Assembly: GCF_022402485.1 (NCBI RefSeq)
Contig: NZ_JAKRSA010000033.1
Span: 1 to 64,000 of the forward strand
DNA length: 64,000 nt
Origin: Phenylobacterium sp.
Lineage (GTDB): Bacteria > Pseudomonadota > Alphaproteobacteria > Caulobacterales > Caulobacteraceae
Direction: 5' to 3'
The stretch's first letter is position 1. The number at the start of each line of letters is the position of its first letter. Position numbers and translations under genes: made by a program. The notes under the pieces are model-generated. The model was not told the origin of the DNA, ran no database searches, and saw only the letters and a list, made by a program, of their open reading frames with translations. Positions 8,102 to 18,038 of the stretch are shown here, piece by piece.

Positions 8102-9709
8102 TCAAGGGCATTTGAGGAAGCGGCAGGCGTGGGGCCCGAGGGCCAGTCCGCCCGGCAGGGCTTCACAGTCGCCTGAGGACACGGGCAACACTTCCCCACC
8201 GGTCAGACGCGGATGTTCCGCCCGGGCGGTTCGTCCGCTCAAGTTAAACACACAGGCAATGGTCTGGCCCTCATGGCGCCGCAGGAAGGCGAGCACCGGC
8301 TCAGGTGTGTCCAGGATCTCGATGTCCCCGTGGGTCAAGGCCCGGGAGGCTTTGCGCAGGGTGATCATCTGCCGGGCGAAGGCCAGGGTGGACTTGGGAT
8401 CCAGCTCCTGTCGGTCCACGGCCAGGGGGCGGTGGCTTTCGGCGGCAGGCAGCCAGGCCGCGCCATTGGAAAAGCCCAGATGTACGGCGTCGGATCGCCA
8501 GGGCATGGGCGTCCGCGCCCCATCACGCCCCTTGGCGATGGGCCAGTAGAGGTCCCCCACCGGATCGCGCAGCTCCCCACGGGACAGCTCGGCCTCCGGA
8601 AGGCCAAGCTCTTCGCCCTGATACAAGAGGATGGTGCCCCGCAGGGCCATCAGCAGGGCCAGCATCAGCCGGGCCACCGACGCTCCGGCCTCTGGACCCC
8701 CAAGCCGGGTGACGGTCCGGGGCACATCGTGGTTGCAAAAAGAGATCGTCGGCCAGTGCTGCGGGTGGGCCGCAAGGGTTTCGCAGTGATCCTTGAATAG
8801 CTGGGCGGTCATCCGCCGCGCCTTCAGAAGGACGAAGGTATAGGCCGAGTGCAGCCCCTCATCGGGCGCGCCATAGGCCCCGCACCGCGCCTCTTCCTCG
8901 GAGAACTCGCCAAACACGAAGCGGTCGGCCCCGTGCGCCTCCACCCGGCGGCGGACCTCGTCCAGCAGGGGAATGGTCTCTGGCAGATTGGCGTCGAACA
9001 GGTGCCGCTGCATATCGCTGGCATGGGCCCAGGCTGCCCGATCCCGGTCGGCCGCCGGTATGGGGGGATTGTCCCGCAGCGCCCCGTCATGGAGGAAGGC
9101 GTTGGCCACATCCAGGCGAAAGCCGTCTGCCCCACGGGAGAGCCAGGTGTCCAGCACCGTGAGGGCGGCGGCCTTGGCCTGGGGTTGTCGCCAGTTCAGC
9201 TTGGGCTGCTGACGCAGGAATTTGTGGTGATAGTGCTGCCGACGCGCGGGCTGGTAAGCCCAGGCTGGGCCGCCGAAGACGCTCAGCCAGTTGTTGGGCG
9301 CGGTTCCGTCATCGGCGGGATCGGCCCAGACATACCAGTCGGCCTTGTCCCCCTCAGGGCCTTCATCCCGACTGGCGGTAAACCAGGGGTGCTCGTCTGA
9401 GGTATGGGCCAGGACCTCATCCAGCAGAACCTTCAGGCCCAGGCCATGGGCGGCCTTCGTCAGGGCCTGGAAATCTTCCACTGACCCATAGTCGGGGTGG
9501 ACGTCGTCATAGTCGGAGACATCATAACCCCAGTCCCGATTGGGCGAAGGGTGGATGGGGGAGAGCCAGATTGCGTCCACGCCGAGGCTCTTCAGATAGT
9601 CCAGCTTGGCCATGACGCCCGCAAGGTCGCCATGGCCATCGCCGTCGCTGTCGAAGAAGCTGCGGACGTAGATGTGGTAGACCACCGCCCCCTTCCACCA
9701 GGGGGCCAT
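8102..9709 (-). CDS. GH13 family alpha-glucosidase
   Basis: A 535-aa glycoside hydrolase of the oligo-alpha-glucosidase type. Catalytic landmarks are all present: region I DEVLAHTSDEHPWF (about 97-110), region II GFRLDVANAF with nucleophile Asp200, region III VFGEF with acid/base Glu268, and region IV FCNHD with Asp328. The N-terminus WWKGAVVYHIYVRSFFDSDGDG is typical. There is no signal peptide, so it probably acts in the cytoplasm on malto- or isomalto-oligosaccharides or trehalose-like sugars. It starts one base after the clpP-like stop and runs into the Rieske gene; the three may be one transcript, with no obvious shared pathway. Confidence 0.9.
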   Translation of the reverse strand: MAPWWKGAVVYHIYVRSFFDSDGDGHGDLAGVMAKLDYLKSLGVDAIWLSPIHPSPNRDWGYDVSDYDDVHPDYGSVEDFQALTKAAHGLGLKVLLDEVLAHTSDEHPWFTASRDEGPEGDKADWYVWADPADDGTAPNNWLSVFGGPAWAYQPARRQHYHHKFLRQQPKLNWRQPQAKAAALTVLDTWLSRGADGFRLDVANAFLHDGALRDNPPIPAADRDRAAWAHASDMQRHLFDANLPETIPLLDEVRRRVEAHGADRFVFGEFSEEEARCGAYGAPDEGLHSAYTFVLLKARRMTAQLFKDHCETLAAHPQHWPTISFCNHDVPRTVTRLGGPEAGASVARLMLALLMALRGTILLYQGEELGLPEAELSRGELRDPVGDLYWPIAKGRDGARTPMPWRSDAVHLGFSNGAAWLPAAESHRPLAVDRQELDPKSTLAFARQMITLRKASRALTHGDIEILDTPEPVLAFLRRHEGQTIACVFNLSGRTARAEHPRLTGGEVLPVSSGDCEALPGGLALGPHACRFLKCP

Positions 9710-9710
9710 G

Positions 9711-10316
9711 TCAGACCGCCGTCGCGTTCTCGATGATCTTCGAGACCAGCCCGTACTCGACGGCCTTCTCGGCGTTCATCCAGAAGTTCCGCTCGGTGTC
9801 CTGGACCACCTTTTCGTAGGTCTGACCGGTCTCGCGGGCGATGATGCGGTTGACCCGCTCACGCATCTTCACGATTTCCTGGGCCTCGATCTGAATGTCC
9901 GAGGCCTGGCCCCGCACGCCGCCCATGGGCTGGTGCAACAGGAACCGGGTGTTGGGCAGACAGAAGCGGTTTTCCTTGGTGGCACCCAGGAAGATGTGGG
10001 CACCGGCGCTGGCTACCCAGCCTGTGCCGATCACCTTCACCTGCGGTCCACAGTAGCGAATCATGTCGTGGACGGTGTCACCGCTCTCCACATGGCCGCC
10101 GGGGGAATTGACGAAGACCTTGATGTCGCCCTTGCCGTCCGAGGCCAGGGCGAGCAGCTGGGCGGAGACGCGCTCAGCCAGCCGCATATCGATCTCGCCG
10201 AAGATGAGGACCGTGCGCGACTTGAACAGGGCGTTCTGCACCGGTCCCGAGGTCATTGGCATGTCGGGAAGGCGGCCCTTTTCGTCGTCGTCGTCATCTT
10301 CGAGACGGAAACCCAT
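9711..10316 (-). CDS. ClpP-family serine peptidase, Asn-triad variant
   Basis: A 201-aa ClpP homologue. The nucleophile is Ser103 in TGWVASAGA and the base His128 in LLHQPMGG, both in family positions, as is NSPGGHVESGD. The third residue differs: E. coli Asp171 lies in DTERDRF, while here the match is DTERNFW, putting Asn177 in the triad. Listeria ClpP1 has a comparable Asn. The N-terminus carries the acidic run LEDDDDDEKG instead of a usual propeptide. It is probably a second ClpP paralogue, possibly active only in mixed complexes; the main clpP with clpX and lon is not in this window. Confidence 0.85.
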   Translation of the reverse strand: MGFRLEDDDDDEKGRLPDMPMTSGPVQNALFKSRTVLIFGEIDMRLAERVSAQLLALASDGKGDIKVFVNSPGGHVESGDTVHDMIRYCGPQVKVIGTGWVASAGAHIFLGATKENRFCLPNTRFLLHQPMGGVRGQASDIQIEAQEIVKMRERVNRIIARETGQTYEKVVQDTERNFWMNAEKAVEYGLVSKIIENATAV

Positions 10317-10549
10317 TACGCTCTCCTAGATTCATCAGTGGGTCGGAACGTGCGACTTGCAGCGCCCCGCCGCAAGGGGGCAGCGTGATCCTGTCCCCAT
10401 CCGTCGCCGAAACCCCTGCACCTTTCGTTCCAGTTTGGGCAGGTCAGGGCGCTTTGTCCCTGAACATTGGTGCGGGCGTCCAGGCCTCGCCTCAGGTGGA
10501 GGCAGGGGGTAAGGTCGGGCTCAGACCCCCGACGCCCGCATCAAGGACC

Positions 10550-11302
10550 ATGGCCGGCTATCGCGCACCCCGACATCCGCAGGTGGAGGCCCATGCCCGC
10601 CGTCAGACCCTGATCGCGCGTCTGGTGGGGCTGGCGATGTTGTGGATTCTGCTCCTGGCGCTGGCGCTTGTTGCCGAACGGTCCATTCCCGATCAGCACC
10701 TGCCGTGGACGCCGCTCAGCGTCATTGACCCCGTAGGCGCCGCCACTCGGGCCAAGGCCGCCCGTACCGGCCAGGACGCGGGCGCCTGCCGGGCGGTGCT
10801 GGCCAAGGGCGGGTTGACCTATCAGATTGCACCGGAGACGGAGGACGGGTTCTGCTCGGTGAAGGACGCGCTGCAGTTCACCGGCGGCATGGCCCCCTTG
10901 GCGCCCACTGACGTGGTGATGACCTGCAAACAGGCCCTGGCCGTGGCCATCTGGGAACGGCAGGTGGTGCAGCCTGCCGCGTTTGAAACCCTTGGCCAGG
11001 CGGTGGTGGCGGTAGAGCACTACGGTGCCTTTTCCTGTCGCCGGATCTACAACCAGCAGGCCGGGCCCCCCAGCGAACACGCCAGCGCCAATGCCCTGGA
11101 TGTATCCGGCTTCCGCCTGGCCGATGGGCAGGTGGTGCGGCTCAAGGACCATTGGGATGATCCGGGGCCGAAGGGCGTCTTTCTGCGTCAGGTCCGGGAC
11201 GGAGCCTGCAAGGTGTTCCTGACCACTCTGTCGCCGGACTACAACGAGGCCCACCAGGATCACTTCCACCTGGACATGGGCGGGCGGCCCCTGTGCGCCT
11301 GA
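10550..11302 (+). CDS. Extensin-like C-terminal domain protein, membrane anchored
   Basis: A 250-aa protein with an N-terminal transmembrane anchor (about residues 25-43, LVGLAMLWILLLALALV) and a periplasmic domain of the Extensin-like_C type. Features are CRAVLAKGGL, FCSVKDAL, a repeated single-Cys pattern (MTCKQAL, FSCRRIYNQ), SEHASANALDVSGFRL and the terminal HQDHFHLDMG. The His/Asp cluster in the last two resembles the zinc site of LAS-type cell-wall peptidases, so a peptidoglycan role is possible but inferred. The ATG at 10550 was chosen because upstream codons show no family sequence. Confidence 0.82.
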   Translation: MAGYRAPRHPQVEAHARRQTLIARLVGLAMLWILLLALALVAERSIPDQHLPWTPLSVIDPVGAATRAKAARTGQDAGACRAVLAKGGLTYQIAPETEDGFCSVKDALQFTGGMAPLAPTDVVMTCKQALAVAIWERQVVQPAAFETLGQAVVAVEHYGAFSCRRIYNQQAGPPSEHASANALDVSGFRLADGQVVRLKDHWDDPGPKGVFLRQVRDGACKVFLTTLSPDYNEAHQDHFHLDMGGRPLCA

Positions 11303-11410
11303 TCCCACCCCGGCCGGCTTGACCCCACCTCGGGGGGCGCCGCAAATGACGCCCACTCATAAGGACATTGTCTCAGGGGCCAACGCGCCCCGCAGTCTGG
11401 GAAACGCGCC

Positions 11411-12172
11411 ATGGAATTGTTTGATCTCACCGGCAAGGTCGCGGTGATCACCGGATCCTCCCGGGGCATCGGCAAGGCCATCGCCGAACGCATGGCCGAC
11501 CATGGTGCCAAGGTGGTGATCTCCTCGCGCAAGGCTGGGCCCTGCGATGAGGTGGCTGCGGCCATCAATGAAAAGCACCCCGGTGCTGCCATCGCCGTGC
11601 CGGCCTCGATCTCCTCGAAAGAGGATCTTCAGCGGCTGGTGGACGAGACCAACAAGGCCTTCGGCAAGATCGACATCGTGGTCTGCAACGCCGCCACCAA
11701 CCCCTATTTCGGGCCCATGGCCGGGATCGGCGACGACGCCTTCCGCAAGATCCTCGACAACAACATCATCGCCAACAATTGGCTGATCCAGATGGCGGCG
11801 CCGCAGATGCGGGAGCGTAAGGATGGGGTGGTGATCATCATTTCGTCCATCGGCGGCTTGCGCGGCTCCACCGGCATTGGCGCCTACAACATCTCCAAGG
11901 CCGCCGACTTCCAGCTGGCCCGCAACCTCGCCGTGGAGTTCGGGCCCGACAACATCCGCGTCAACTGCATCGCGCCGGGTCTGGTCAAGACCGACTTCGC
12001 CAAGGCCCTGTGGGACACCCCCGAAGCCGAAAAGCGCTCCAGCGCCAACAATCCCCTGCGCCGCCTGGGCGAGCCCGACGACATCGCCGGGGCGGCGGTC
12101 TTCCTGGCCTCCCGGGCCGGGGGCTGGCTGACCGGTCAGGCGATCGTGGTCGACGGCGGTGCCACCTGCTGA
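11411..12172 (+). CDS. SDR family NAD(P)-dependent oxidoreductase
   Basis: A 253-aa classical short-chain dehydrogenase. The cofactor motif TGSSRGIG lies at about residues 15-22, the NAG-equivalent is CNAATNPYFG, and the catalytic Ser/Tyr/Lys are in ISSIGG and YNISKAA. The C-terminus FLASRAGGWLTGQAIVVDGG is typical. Resemblance to DHRS4-like carbonyl reductases is only a family impression. The stop is followed after two bases by the GNAT gene, so the two are probably translated from one mRNA. Confidence 0.9.
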   Translation: MELFDLTGKVAVITGSSRGIGKAIAERMADHGAKVVISSRKAGPCDEVAAAINEKHPGAAIAVPASISSKEDLQRLVDETNKAFGKIDIVVCNAATNPYFGPMAGIGDDAFRKILDNNIIANNWLIQMAAPQMRERKDGVVIIISSIGGLRGSTGIGAYNISKAADFQLARNLAVEFGPDNIRVNCIAPGLVKTDFAKALWDTPEAEKRSSANNPLRRLGEPDDIAGAAVFLASRAGGWLTGQAIVVDGGATC

Positions 12173-12174
12173 GC

Positions 12175-12627
12175 ATGGGCGTTCCGGCCTATGTTTTCAC
12201 ACCGGCCGGGCCCGAACACCTGGCGGCCCTGACCGACCTGCGGCTGGCGGTGATGGCCGACAGCTTCAACCGCATCGGCCGCTTTGATCCGGAGCGGGCC
12301 AGGGTCTGGTTCGCCGACACCTATCGCCCCGAAACCACCCGGCTCATCCTGGTGGATGGGGAAATGGCCGGCTGCGTCGCCTTCCATGCGGTTGAGGCCG
12401 GCGTCCTGAAGTTGGAGCACTTTTACCTTGATCCCCGCTGGCAGGGGCGGGGCCTGGGGACGGCCATACTGGACGGCCTGCTGGCGGAGGCCGATGCCGC
12501 CGGCGCCCGGGTGATCCTGACGGTGCTACGCCAGAGCGATGCCCAGCGCCTCTATGAGCGCCGGGGCTTTACGGTCACCGGCCGCGATGACCTCGATGTC
12601 TATATGGAGCGCCCCGCCAGGGTCTGA
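12175..12627 (+). CDS. GNAT family N-acetyltransferase
   Basis: A 150-aa acetyltransferase with the acetyl-CoA pyrophosphate loop RWQGRGLGTAIL (motif A, R/Q-x-x-G-x-G/A) at about residues 89-100 and the C-terminal AQRLYERRGFTVTGRDD. The N-terminal part AGPEHLAALTDLRLAVMADS is the usual variable acceptor region. The substrate is unknown. Its 3' end overlaps the convergent aminotransferase gene by 28 bp. Confidence 0.88.
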   Translation: MGVPAYVFTPAGPEHLAALTDLRLAVMADSFNRIGRFDPERARVWFADTYRPETTRLILVDGEMAGCVAFHAVEAGVLKLEHFYLDPRWQGRGLGTAILDGLLAEADAAGARVILTVLRQSDAQRLYERRGFTVTGRDDLDVYMERPARV

Positions 12628-13784
12628 GACGCTAGGTCCCGGGCCTTGGCCAGCCGCCGTGCGCCCTCGTCCAGGGTGGCGTCAGACTTGGCAAAACAGA
12701 GCCGCAGGATCGTGGTGACCGGGTCAGTCTCATAAAGCGCCGAGACCGGGATGGTGGCCACGCCGGCCTCACGCACCGCCAGAAGGGCGAAGTCCCGGTC
12801 GGCCATGGTGACCCCGGAGGCGGCCAGGTCGACATTGATGAAATAGGTGCCTTGTGAGGGCAGGACCGAAAAGCCCTCGGCCTCAAGGGTGCTGGCCAGG
12901 CGTTGCTGGCTGGCAGCCAGGCTGACCGGCATCGTCGTCCACCAGTCGTCCAGGGTCTCCAGACCGAAGGCCACGGCGACCTGCAGATTCGGCGGTGTGG
13001 TGAAGGTCAGGAACTGGTGGGCCTTGGCCAGCAGACGGGCCAGGGGGGCTGCGGCGCAGATGAAGCCCACCTTCCAGCCGGTCAGCCCGAACATCTTGCC
13101 CGCTGAGCCGATTTTCACGCAGCGTCCGGCCATGCCTGGATAGGTCAACAGCGGGCGATGGACGGCGGGAGAGAACACCACCTGCTCCCAGACCTCGTCG
13201 CAGATGGCGATCAGATCGTGGGCCACACAGATTTCGGCCAGCAGGCTTAAGTCCTCGTCCGGCACCACCGCGCCGGTAGGATTGACCGGGGTGTTCAGCA
13301 CCAGGAACCGGGTCTTCGGCGTGATCGCCGCCTCAATCATGGCCCCGGTGAACCGCCAGTGGGGCGGGGATAGCGAGATGAGTTTGGGTATGCCGCCAGC
13401 CCGCCGGATCAGCGGCAGATAGGCGTCATAGAGCGGCTGGAAGACGATCACCTCGTCGCCGGGCTCGATCAGGGCCAGGAAGGCCGCCGCCAGGGCCTCG
13501 GTGGCCCCTGAGGTGACCACCACCTCGGTGGTGGGATCGAAGGTGAGCCCCTGGGTGCGGTGATAATGTGCGGCAACGGCGGCCCGCAGTTCTGGCAGGC
13601 CGGCCATGGGCGGATACTGGTTGTAGCCATCCAGCACTGCCTCGGCCGCCTTGCGGCGCAGGGCTTCAGGCCCAGGATCGTCGGGAAAGCCCTGGCCCAG
13701 ATTGATCGCCCCATGCGCCCGCGCCAGTCCGCTCATCTCCTCGAAGATGGTGGTCGGCAGGGCTGCAAAGGTGGCGTCAGGCAT
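12600..13784 (-). CDS. PLP-dependent class I/II aminotransferase
   Basis: A 394-aa fold-type I aminotransferase of the methionine/kynurenine aminotransferase-like group. Family features are INLGQGFPDDPGP near the N-terminus, TSGATEALAAAF (PLP phosphate), NTPVNPTGAVV (Asn-Pro-x-Gly), ICDEVWEQVVF (Asp binding the PLP pyridine nitrogen) and Lys230 in IGSAGKMFGLTGWKVG forming the internal aldimine. A broad-specificity 2-oxoacid transaminase is likely. It is upstream of no obvious partner; typA lies 37 bp downstream. Confidence 0.9.
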   Translation of the reverse strand: MPDATFAALPTTIFEEMSGLARAHGAINLGQGFPDDPGPEALRRKAAEAVLDGYNQYPPMAGLPELRAAVAAHYHRTQGLTFDPTTEVVVTSGATEALAAAFLALIEPGDEVIVFQPLYDAYLPLIRRAGGIPKLISLSPPHWRFTGAMIEAAITPKTRFLVLNTPVNPTGAVVPDEDLSLLAEICVAHDLIAICDEVWEQVVFSPAVHRPLLTYPGMAGRCVKIGSAGKMFGLTGWKVGFICAAAPLARLLAKAHQFLTFTTPPNLQVAVAFGLETLDDWWTTMPVSLAASQQRLASTLEAEGFSVLPSQGTYFINVDLAASGVTMADRDFALLAVREAGVATIPVSALYETDPVTTILRLCFAKSDATLDEGARRLAKARDLASQTLAGRSI

Positions 13785-13821
13785 GGGACGATCCCGATCG
13801 TCGCTCCGGGCCTTGGGCGGC

Positions 13822-15654
<1,833 letters not shown>

Positions 15655-15858
15655 GGGAAACCTTTTCCGGAAGCGGCGGCTTTTAGGGGACAAGACGCCC
15701 CACGGCTAGCGCGAACTGGTCACAGGCAGGTCGGAATCGGCCCGCCCCTTGTGCGTTGCAACACGAAATCACCCGTGAGCGCGCCGCATCATGCCATTGA
15801 AAACGCTAATCTTACCCTTCTAGGCCCCAATATGTTCGCGGTTGCGACATTTTTTCCC

Positions 15859-15887
15859 TTGTTCTTTTTTGCGGCGCACCGTAGATT
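15859..15887 (+). promoter_or_regulatory. Candidate sigma-70 promoter of a small RNA
   Basis: TTGTTC (15859-15864) and TAGATT (15882-15887) are separated by 17 bp inside a T-rich stretch, an arrangement expected of a housekeeping promoter. The predicted start falls at about 15893-15895, just before the first hairpin of the candidate RNA. No protein gene on this strand could use it. Confidence 0.4.
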
Positions 15888-15893
15888 TTGACC

Positions 15894-15978
15894 GTGAGGC
15901 GTCTCCGGACGTCTCTGCCCTTCCTGGGCGTTTCCTCCCTAATGAACTGGCCGCGCTTTTTAGCGCGGCCTTTTTTTT
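15894..15978 (+). ncRNA. Candidate small regulatory RNA with three hairpins
   Basis: About 85 nt between typA and the N-formylglutamate amidohydrolase gene, on the strand opposite both. Hairpin 1 is GAGGCGTC/GACGTCTC closed by a TCCG tetraloop (15896-15915; UNCG-type loops are unusually stable). Hairpin 2 is GCCC/GGGC (15917-15929). A single-stranded TTTCCTCCCT (15931-15940) follows, complementary to Shine-Dalgarno sequences. The third hairpin is a perfect intrinsic terminator. I did not recognise a named RNA family. The layout resembles C-rich-loop alphaproteobacterial riboregulators, which is inference. Confidence 0.6.
15949..15978 (+). terminator. Intrinsic terminator
   Basis: A perfect 9-bp stem (GGCCGCGCT/AGCGCGGCC) with a 4-nt loop is followed by eight T residues on the plus strand. 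On the minus strand the hairpin has no T-run after it, so it does not serve the N-formylglutamate amidohydrolase gene. It implies a plus-strand transcript ending here. Confidence 0.9.
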
Positions 15979-15995
15979 GGCCTTCGCCAGGGGGG

Positions 15996-16907
15996 CTAGG
16001 TGAGCGCGGACCAGTCGTGCCCGGTCAATCTGACGCTCAGGGCGGCGATGTCGGCCTGCAGGCGATTGAAGCCGGCGGTCGGGGTGAGGGCGGCCTCATC
16101 CAGATACAGTGCCCGGTTCAGCTCGATCTGCAGGGCGTGCACCCCGCGGGCCGGGCGGCCATAGTGTTCGGTGGTGTAGCCGCCGGCATAGGGGGTGTTG
16201 CGCACCACCCGGTAGCCGCGGGCCTCCAGCTCCACCTCCACCAGACGGGTCAGGCTGTTGGCGCAGGAGGCACCGAACCGGTCGCCGAGCACCATGTCGC
16301 AGCCGCCGGCCCCGGCGGCCTTGGCGGCGGCGGTGGGCATGGAATGCCAGTCCACCAGAATGGCCACCCCGTGGGCCGCCTGTGCCTCGGTGATCAGCTG
16401 GTTGAGTGCTGTGTGATAGGGGCGATGCGCCCGGTCAATCCGCCCTTGCGCCTCAGCGAAGGTCAGCTTGCGGGCGTAGATCTCCTGGCCTTCGGACACC
16501 ACCTTGGCGATGGCGCCGAGGCCTGCGGCGACCCGGGCGGTGCGGCTGCGGGCGAAGTCCGGCAGGGCGTCGGCGAACATCGCCGGATCGAGCTCAAAGG
16601 CGTCGCGGTTCACATCTATATAGGCGCGCGCATAATTGGCGGTGATCAGGGCCGCGCCGGCCGCCGGGGCGGCGTCTACCAGCTGATCCACAAAGGCATC
16701 CTCGGATCGCCGGATCGCCTTGGCGTCCAGTCGGGCGGCCGACATCATATCGTCCGGATAGAGCCGGCCGGAATGGGGGGAGGCGAAGATTATCGGGGTC
16801 GGTGGCGGGGCGTCTGGACCCCCGGCGCGGCGCACCTGAAAGCCCGCCGGCGCCAGGGCGGCCGGCTCTGCGACATCAAGGGGCTCTACCGCGGACATGG
16901 CGCGCAT
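15996..16907 (-). CDS. N-formylglutamate amidohydrolase family protein
   Basis: About 303 aa. N-formylglutamate amidohydrolase cleaves N-formyl-L-glutamate in histidine breakdown; many alphaproteobacterial homologues sit outside hut operons and their substrate is unproven. Family sequence includes IIFASPHSGRLYP, ANYARAYIDVNRD, DWHSMP and the C-terminal HALQIELNRALYLDE. Three close in-frame starts (16934, 16907, 16898) exist and none has a strong ribosome binding site; I give the middle one. It is divergent from cpdR, an arrangement I associate with Caulobacterales. Confidence 0.85.
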   Translation of the reverse strand: MRAMSAVEPLDVAEPAALAPAGFQVRRAGGPDAPPPTPIIFASPHSGRLYPDDMMSAARLDAKAIRRSEDAFVDQLVDAAPAAGAALITANYARAYIDVNRDAFELDPAMFADALPDFARSRTARVAAGLGAIAKVVSEGQEIYARKLTFAEAQGRIDRAHRPYHTALNQLITEAQAAHGVAILVDWHSMPTAAAKAAGAGGCDMVLGDRFGASCANSLTRLVEVELEARGYRVVRNTPYAGGYTTEHYGRPARGVHALQIELNRALYLDEAALTPTAGFNRLQADIAALSVRLTGHDWSALT

Positions 16908-17018
16908 ATGACGATGCGCCGGGCGCCGGGTCAAACGGATCGGGGCGGCAGTTCATCGGGGATTTACAAACCCACCCCTATGGTCGCCCCTATGAAAGAC
17001 GATGCCCTGGACGCGCCC

Positions 17019-17375
17019 ATGCCCCGCATTCTTCTTGCCGAGGACGACGACTCCCTGCGCGGCTTCCTGGCCCGGGCCCTGGAACGGGCCGGCTATGAGG
17101 TGCGCGCCTGCGCTGACGGGGAGGAGGCGGCCTCGGTCCTGGATCAGAACTGGGACCTGCTGCTCACCGACATCGTCATGCCCGGCATGGATGGCATCGA
17201 GGTGGCCCGACTGGCGGCGGCCCGTAATCCGTCCCTGCGCATCATGTTCATCACCGGCTTTGCCGCCGTGGCGCTGGCGGCGGGGGACTCTGCGCCGGCC
17301 GGCGCGAAGGTCCTCTCCAAGCCCATCCACCTGCGCGAGATCGTCGCTGAGGTGGAGCGGATGATGGCCGCCTGA
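17019..17375 (+). CDS. cpdR: Single-domain response regulator CpdR
   Basis: CpdR, 118 aa, is a receiver-only protein which, when unphosphorylated, brings ClpXP and its substrates (including CtrA and PopA-linked targets) to the Caulobacter cell pole; CckA-ChpT phosphorylation turns it off. The receiver residues are complete: acidic pair in LLAEDDD, phospho-acceptor Asp51 in LLLTDIVMPGMDG, and Lys101 in LSKPIHL. The family-specific FITGFAAVAL is present. The ATG at 17019 gives the exact length of known CpdR; upstream in-frame ATGs add a nonconserved leader. Confidence 0.93.
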   Translation: MPRILLAEDDDSLRGFLARALERAGYEVRACADGEEAASVLDQNWDLLLTDIVMPGMDGIEVARLAAARNPSLRIMFITGFAAVALAAGDSAPAGAKVLSKPIHLREIVAEVERMMAA

Positions 17376-17473
17376 GGCCGGCATCCCTGTGGCGGCTTTC
17401 AGCCCTTGCACAGGGACAAGCCGCCCGTTATACCGCCGCCCTTCCCGTCCCCCCCAAAAGGGGCCGCCCTTAT

Positions 17474-17548
17474 GGACGCGTAGCTCAGCGGGAGAGCACC
17501 TCGTTGACATCGAGGGGGTCACAGGTTCAATCCCTGTCGCGTCCACCA
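17474..17548 (+). tRNA. tRNA-Val (anticodon GAC)
   Basis: The full cloverleaf can be drawn: acceptor GGACGCG/CGCGTCC, D stem GCTC/GAGC, anticodon stem CCTCG/CGAGG with loop TTGACAT, T stem ACAGG/CCTGT with loop TTCAATC, discriminator A and an encoded CCA. The anticodon GAC reads valine codons GUC and GUU. A 6-bp hairpin (CACCCC/GGGGTG, 17551-17572) follows directly. The tRNA borders an accessory stretch. Confidence 0.97.
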
Positions 17549-18038
17549 TTCACCCCTACACTTTTCGGGGTGAGCCTTAGACACTTGAAATTGTCCCGAC
17601 TTCTCCGCGGCATGAGCGGAATGCGCCGCTGAATTTCGGCTCTCCGTTAGGGCTGATCAGCGCAAGACCAGCCAAACTCGCACCATGGTCTCTGAGCCTA
17701 TTGCGAGAGTGTAGGTTTCGCCGATTCTGACTTACCAGGAGCCGGATTCGTTATCCGAAACCGAGCCGTCAATCCTTATTGCCTGTATCCCCCCTCATCG
17801 GACAGGTGATCAGGAAGTTTTGTCGCCATCGCTTCGTAACTGTCCTAGTTCCCCAGGACGGCGCTGTATGTTCTTGTTTTGTTCTTGACGTTACCGCGCA
17901 TTTTCAATAGGCTTTTGTTGCGGTGAGTAAGTGCGGCCGAGCCAACGCACGTCACGATCACCGTCTTCCCGCGAATCCCAGATGTCGCTGAACCGTCCGA
18001 GCAGGCGGTGCGACGTCATGCCTTGATGGAGAGCGCGC
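17549..18038. other. Gene-poor, lower-GC spacer between tRNA-Val and the toxin-like gene
   Basis: About 490 bp with no supportable gene on either strand. Base composition is visibly less GC-rich than the neighbouring core genes, with T-runs at 17870-17920. A hairpin lies just behind the tRNA. No integrase or transposase remnant can be read. The composition and the position behind a tRNA suggest acquired DNA. Confidence 0.5.
17885..17913 (+). promoter_or_regulatory. Candidate promoter for the toxin/immunity-like pair
   Basis: TTGACG (17885-17890) is followed after 17 bp by TAGGCT (17908-17913). This is the best sigma-70-like pair upstream of the toxin-like gene and would give a leader of about 120 nt. 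The -10 match is only moderate. Confidence 0.3.

Noticed and set aside
15888-17375. Long plus-strand frame covering the amidohydrolase gene and ending in cpdR
   Set aside because: The first 370 codons are antisense to the conserved amidohydrolase; only the last 118 codons are CpdR, which starts at 17019.
17549-18038. Integrase or transposase remnant behind the tRNA
   Set aside because: No frame on either strand shows integrase or transposase motifs; only composition and position suggest transfer.
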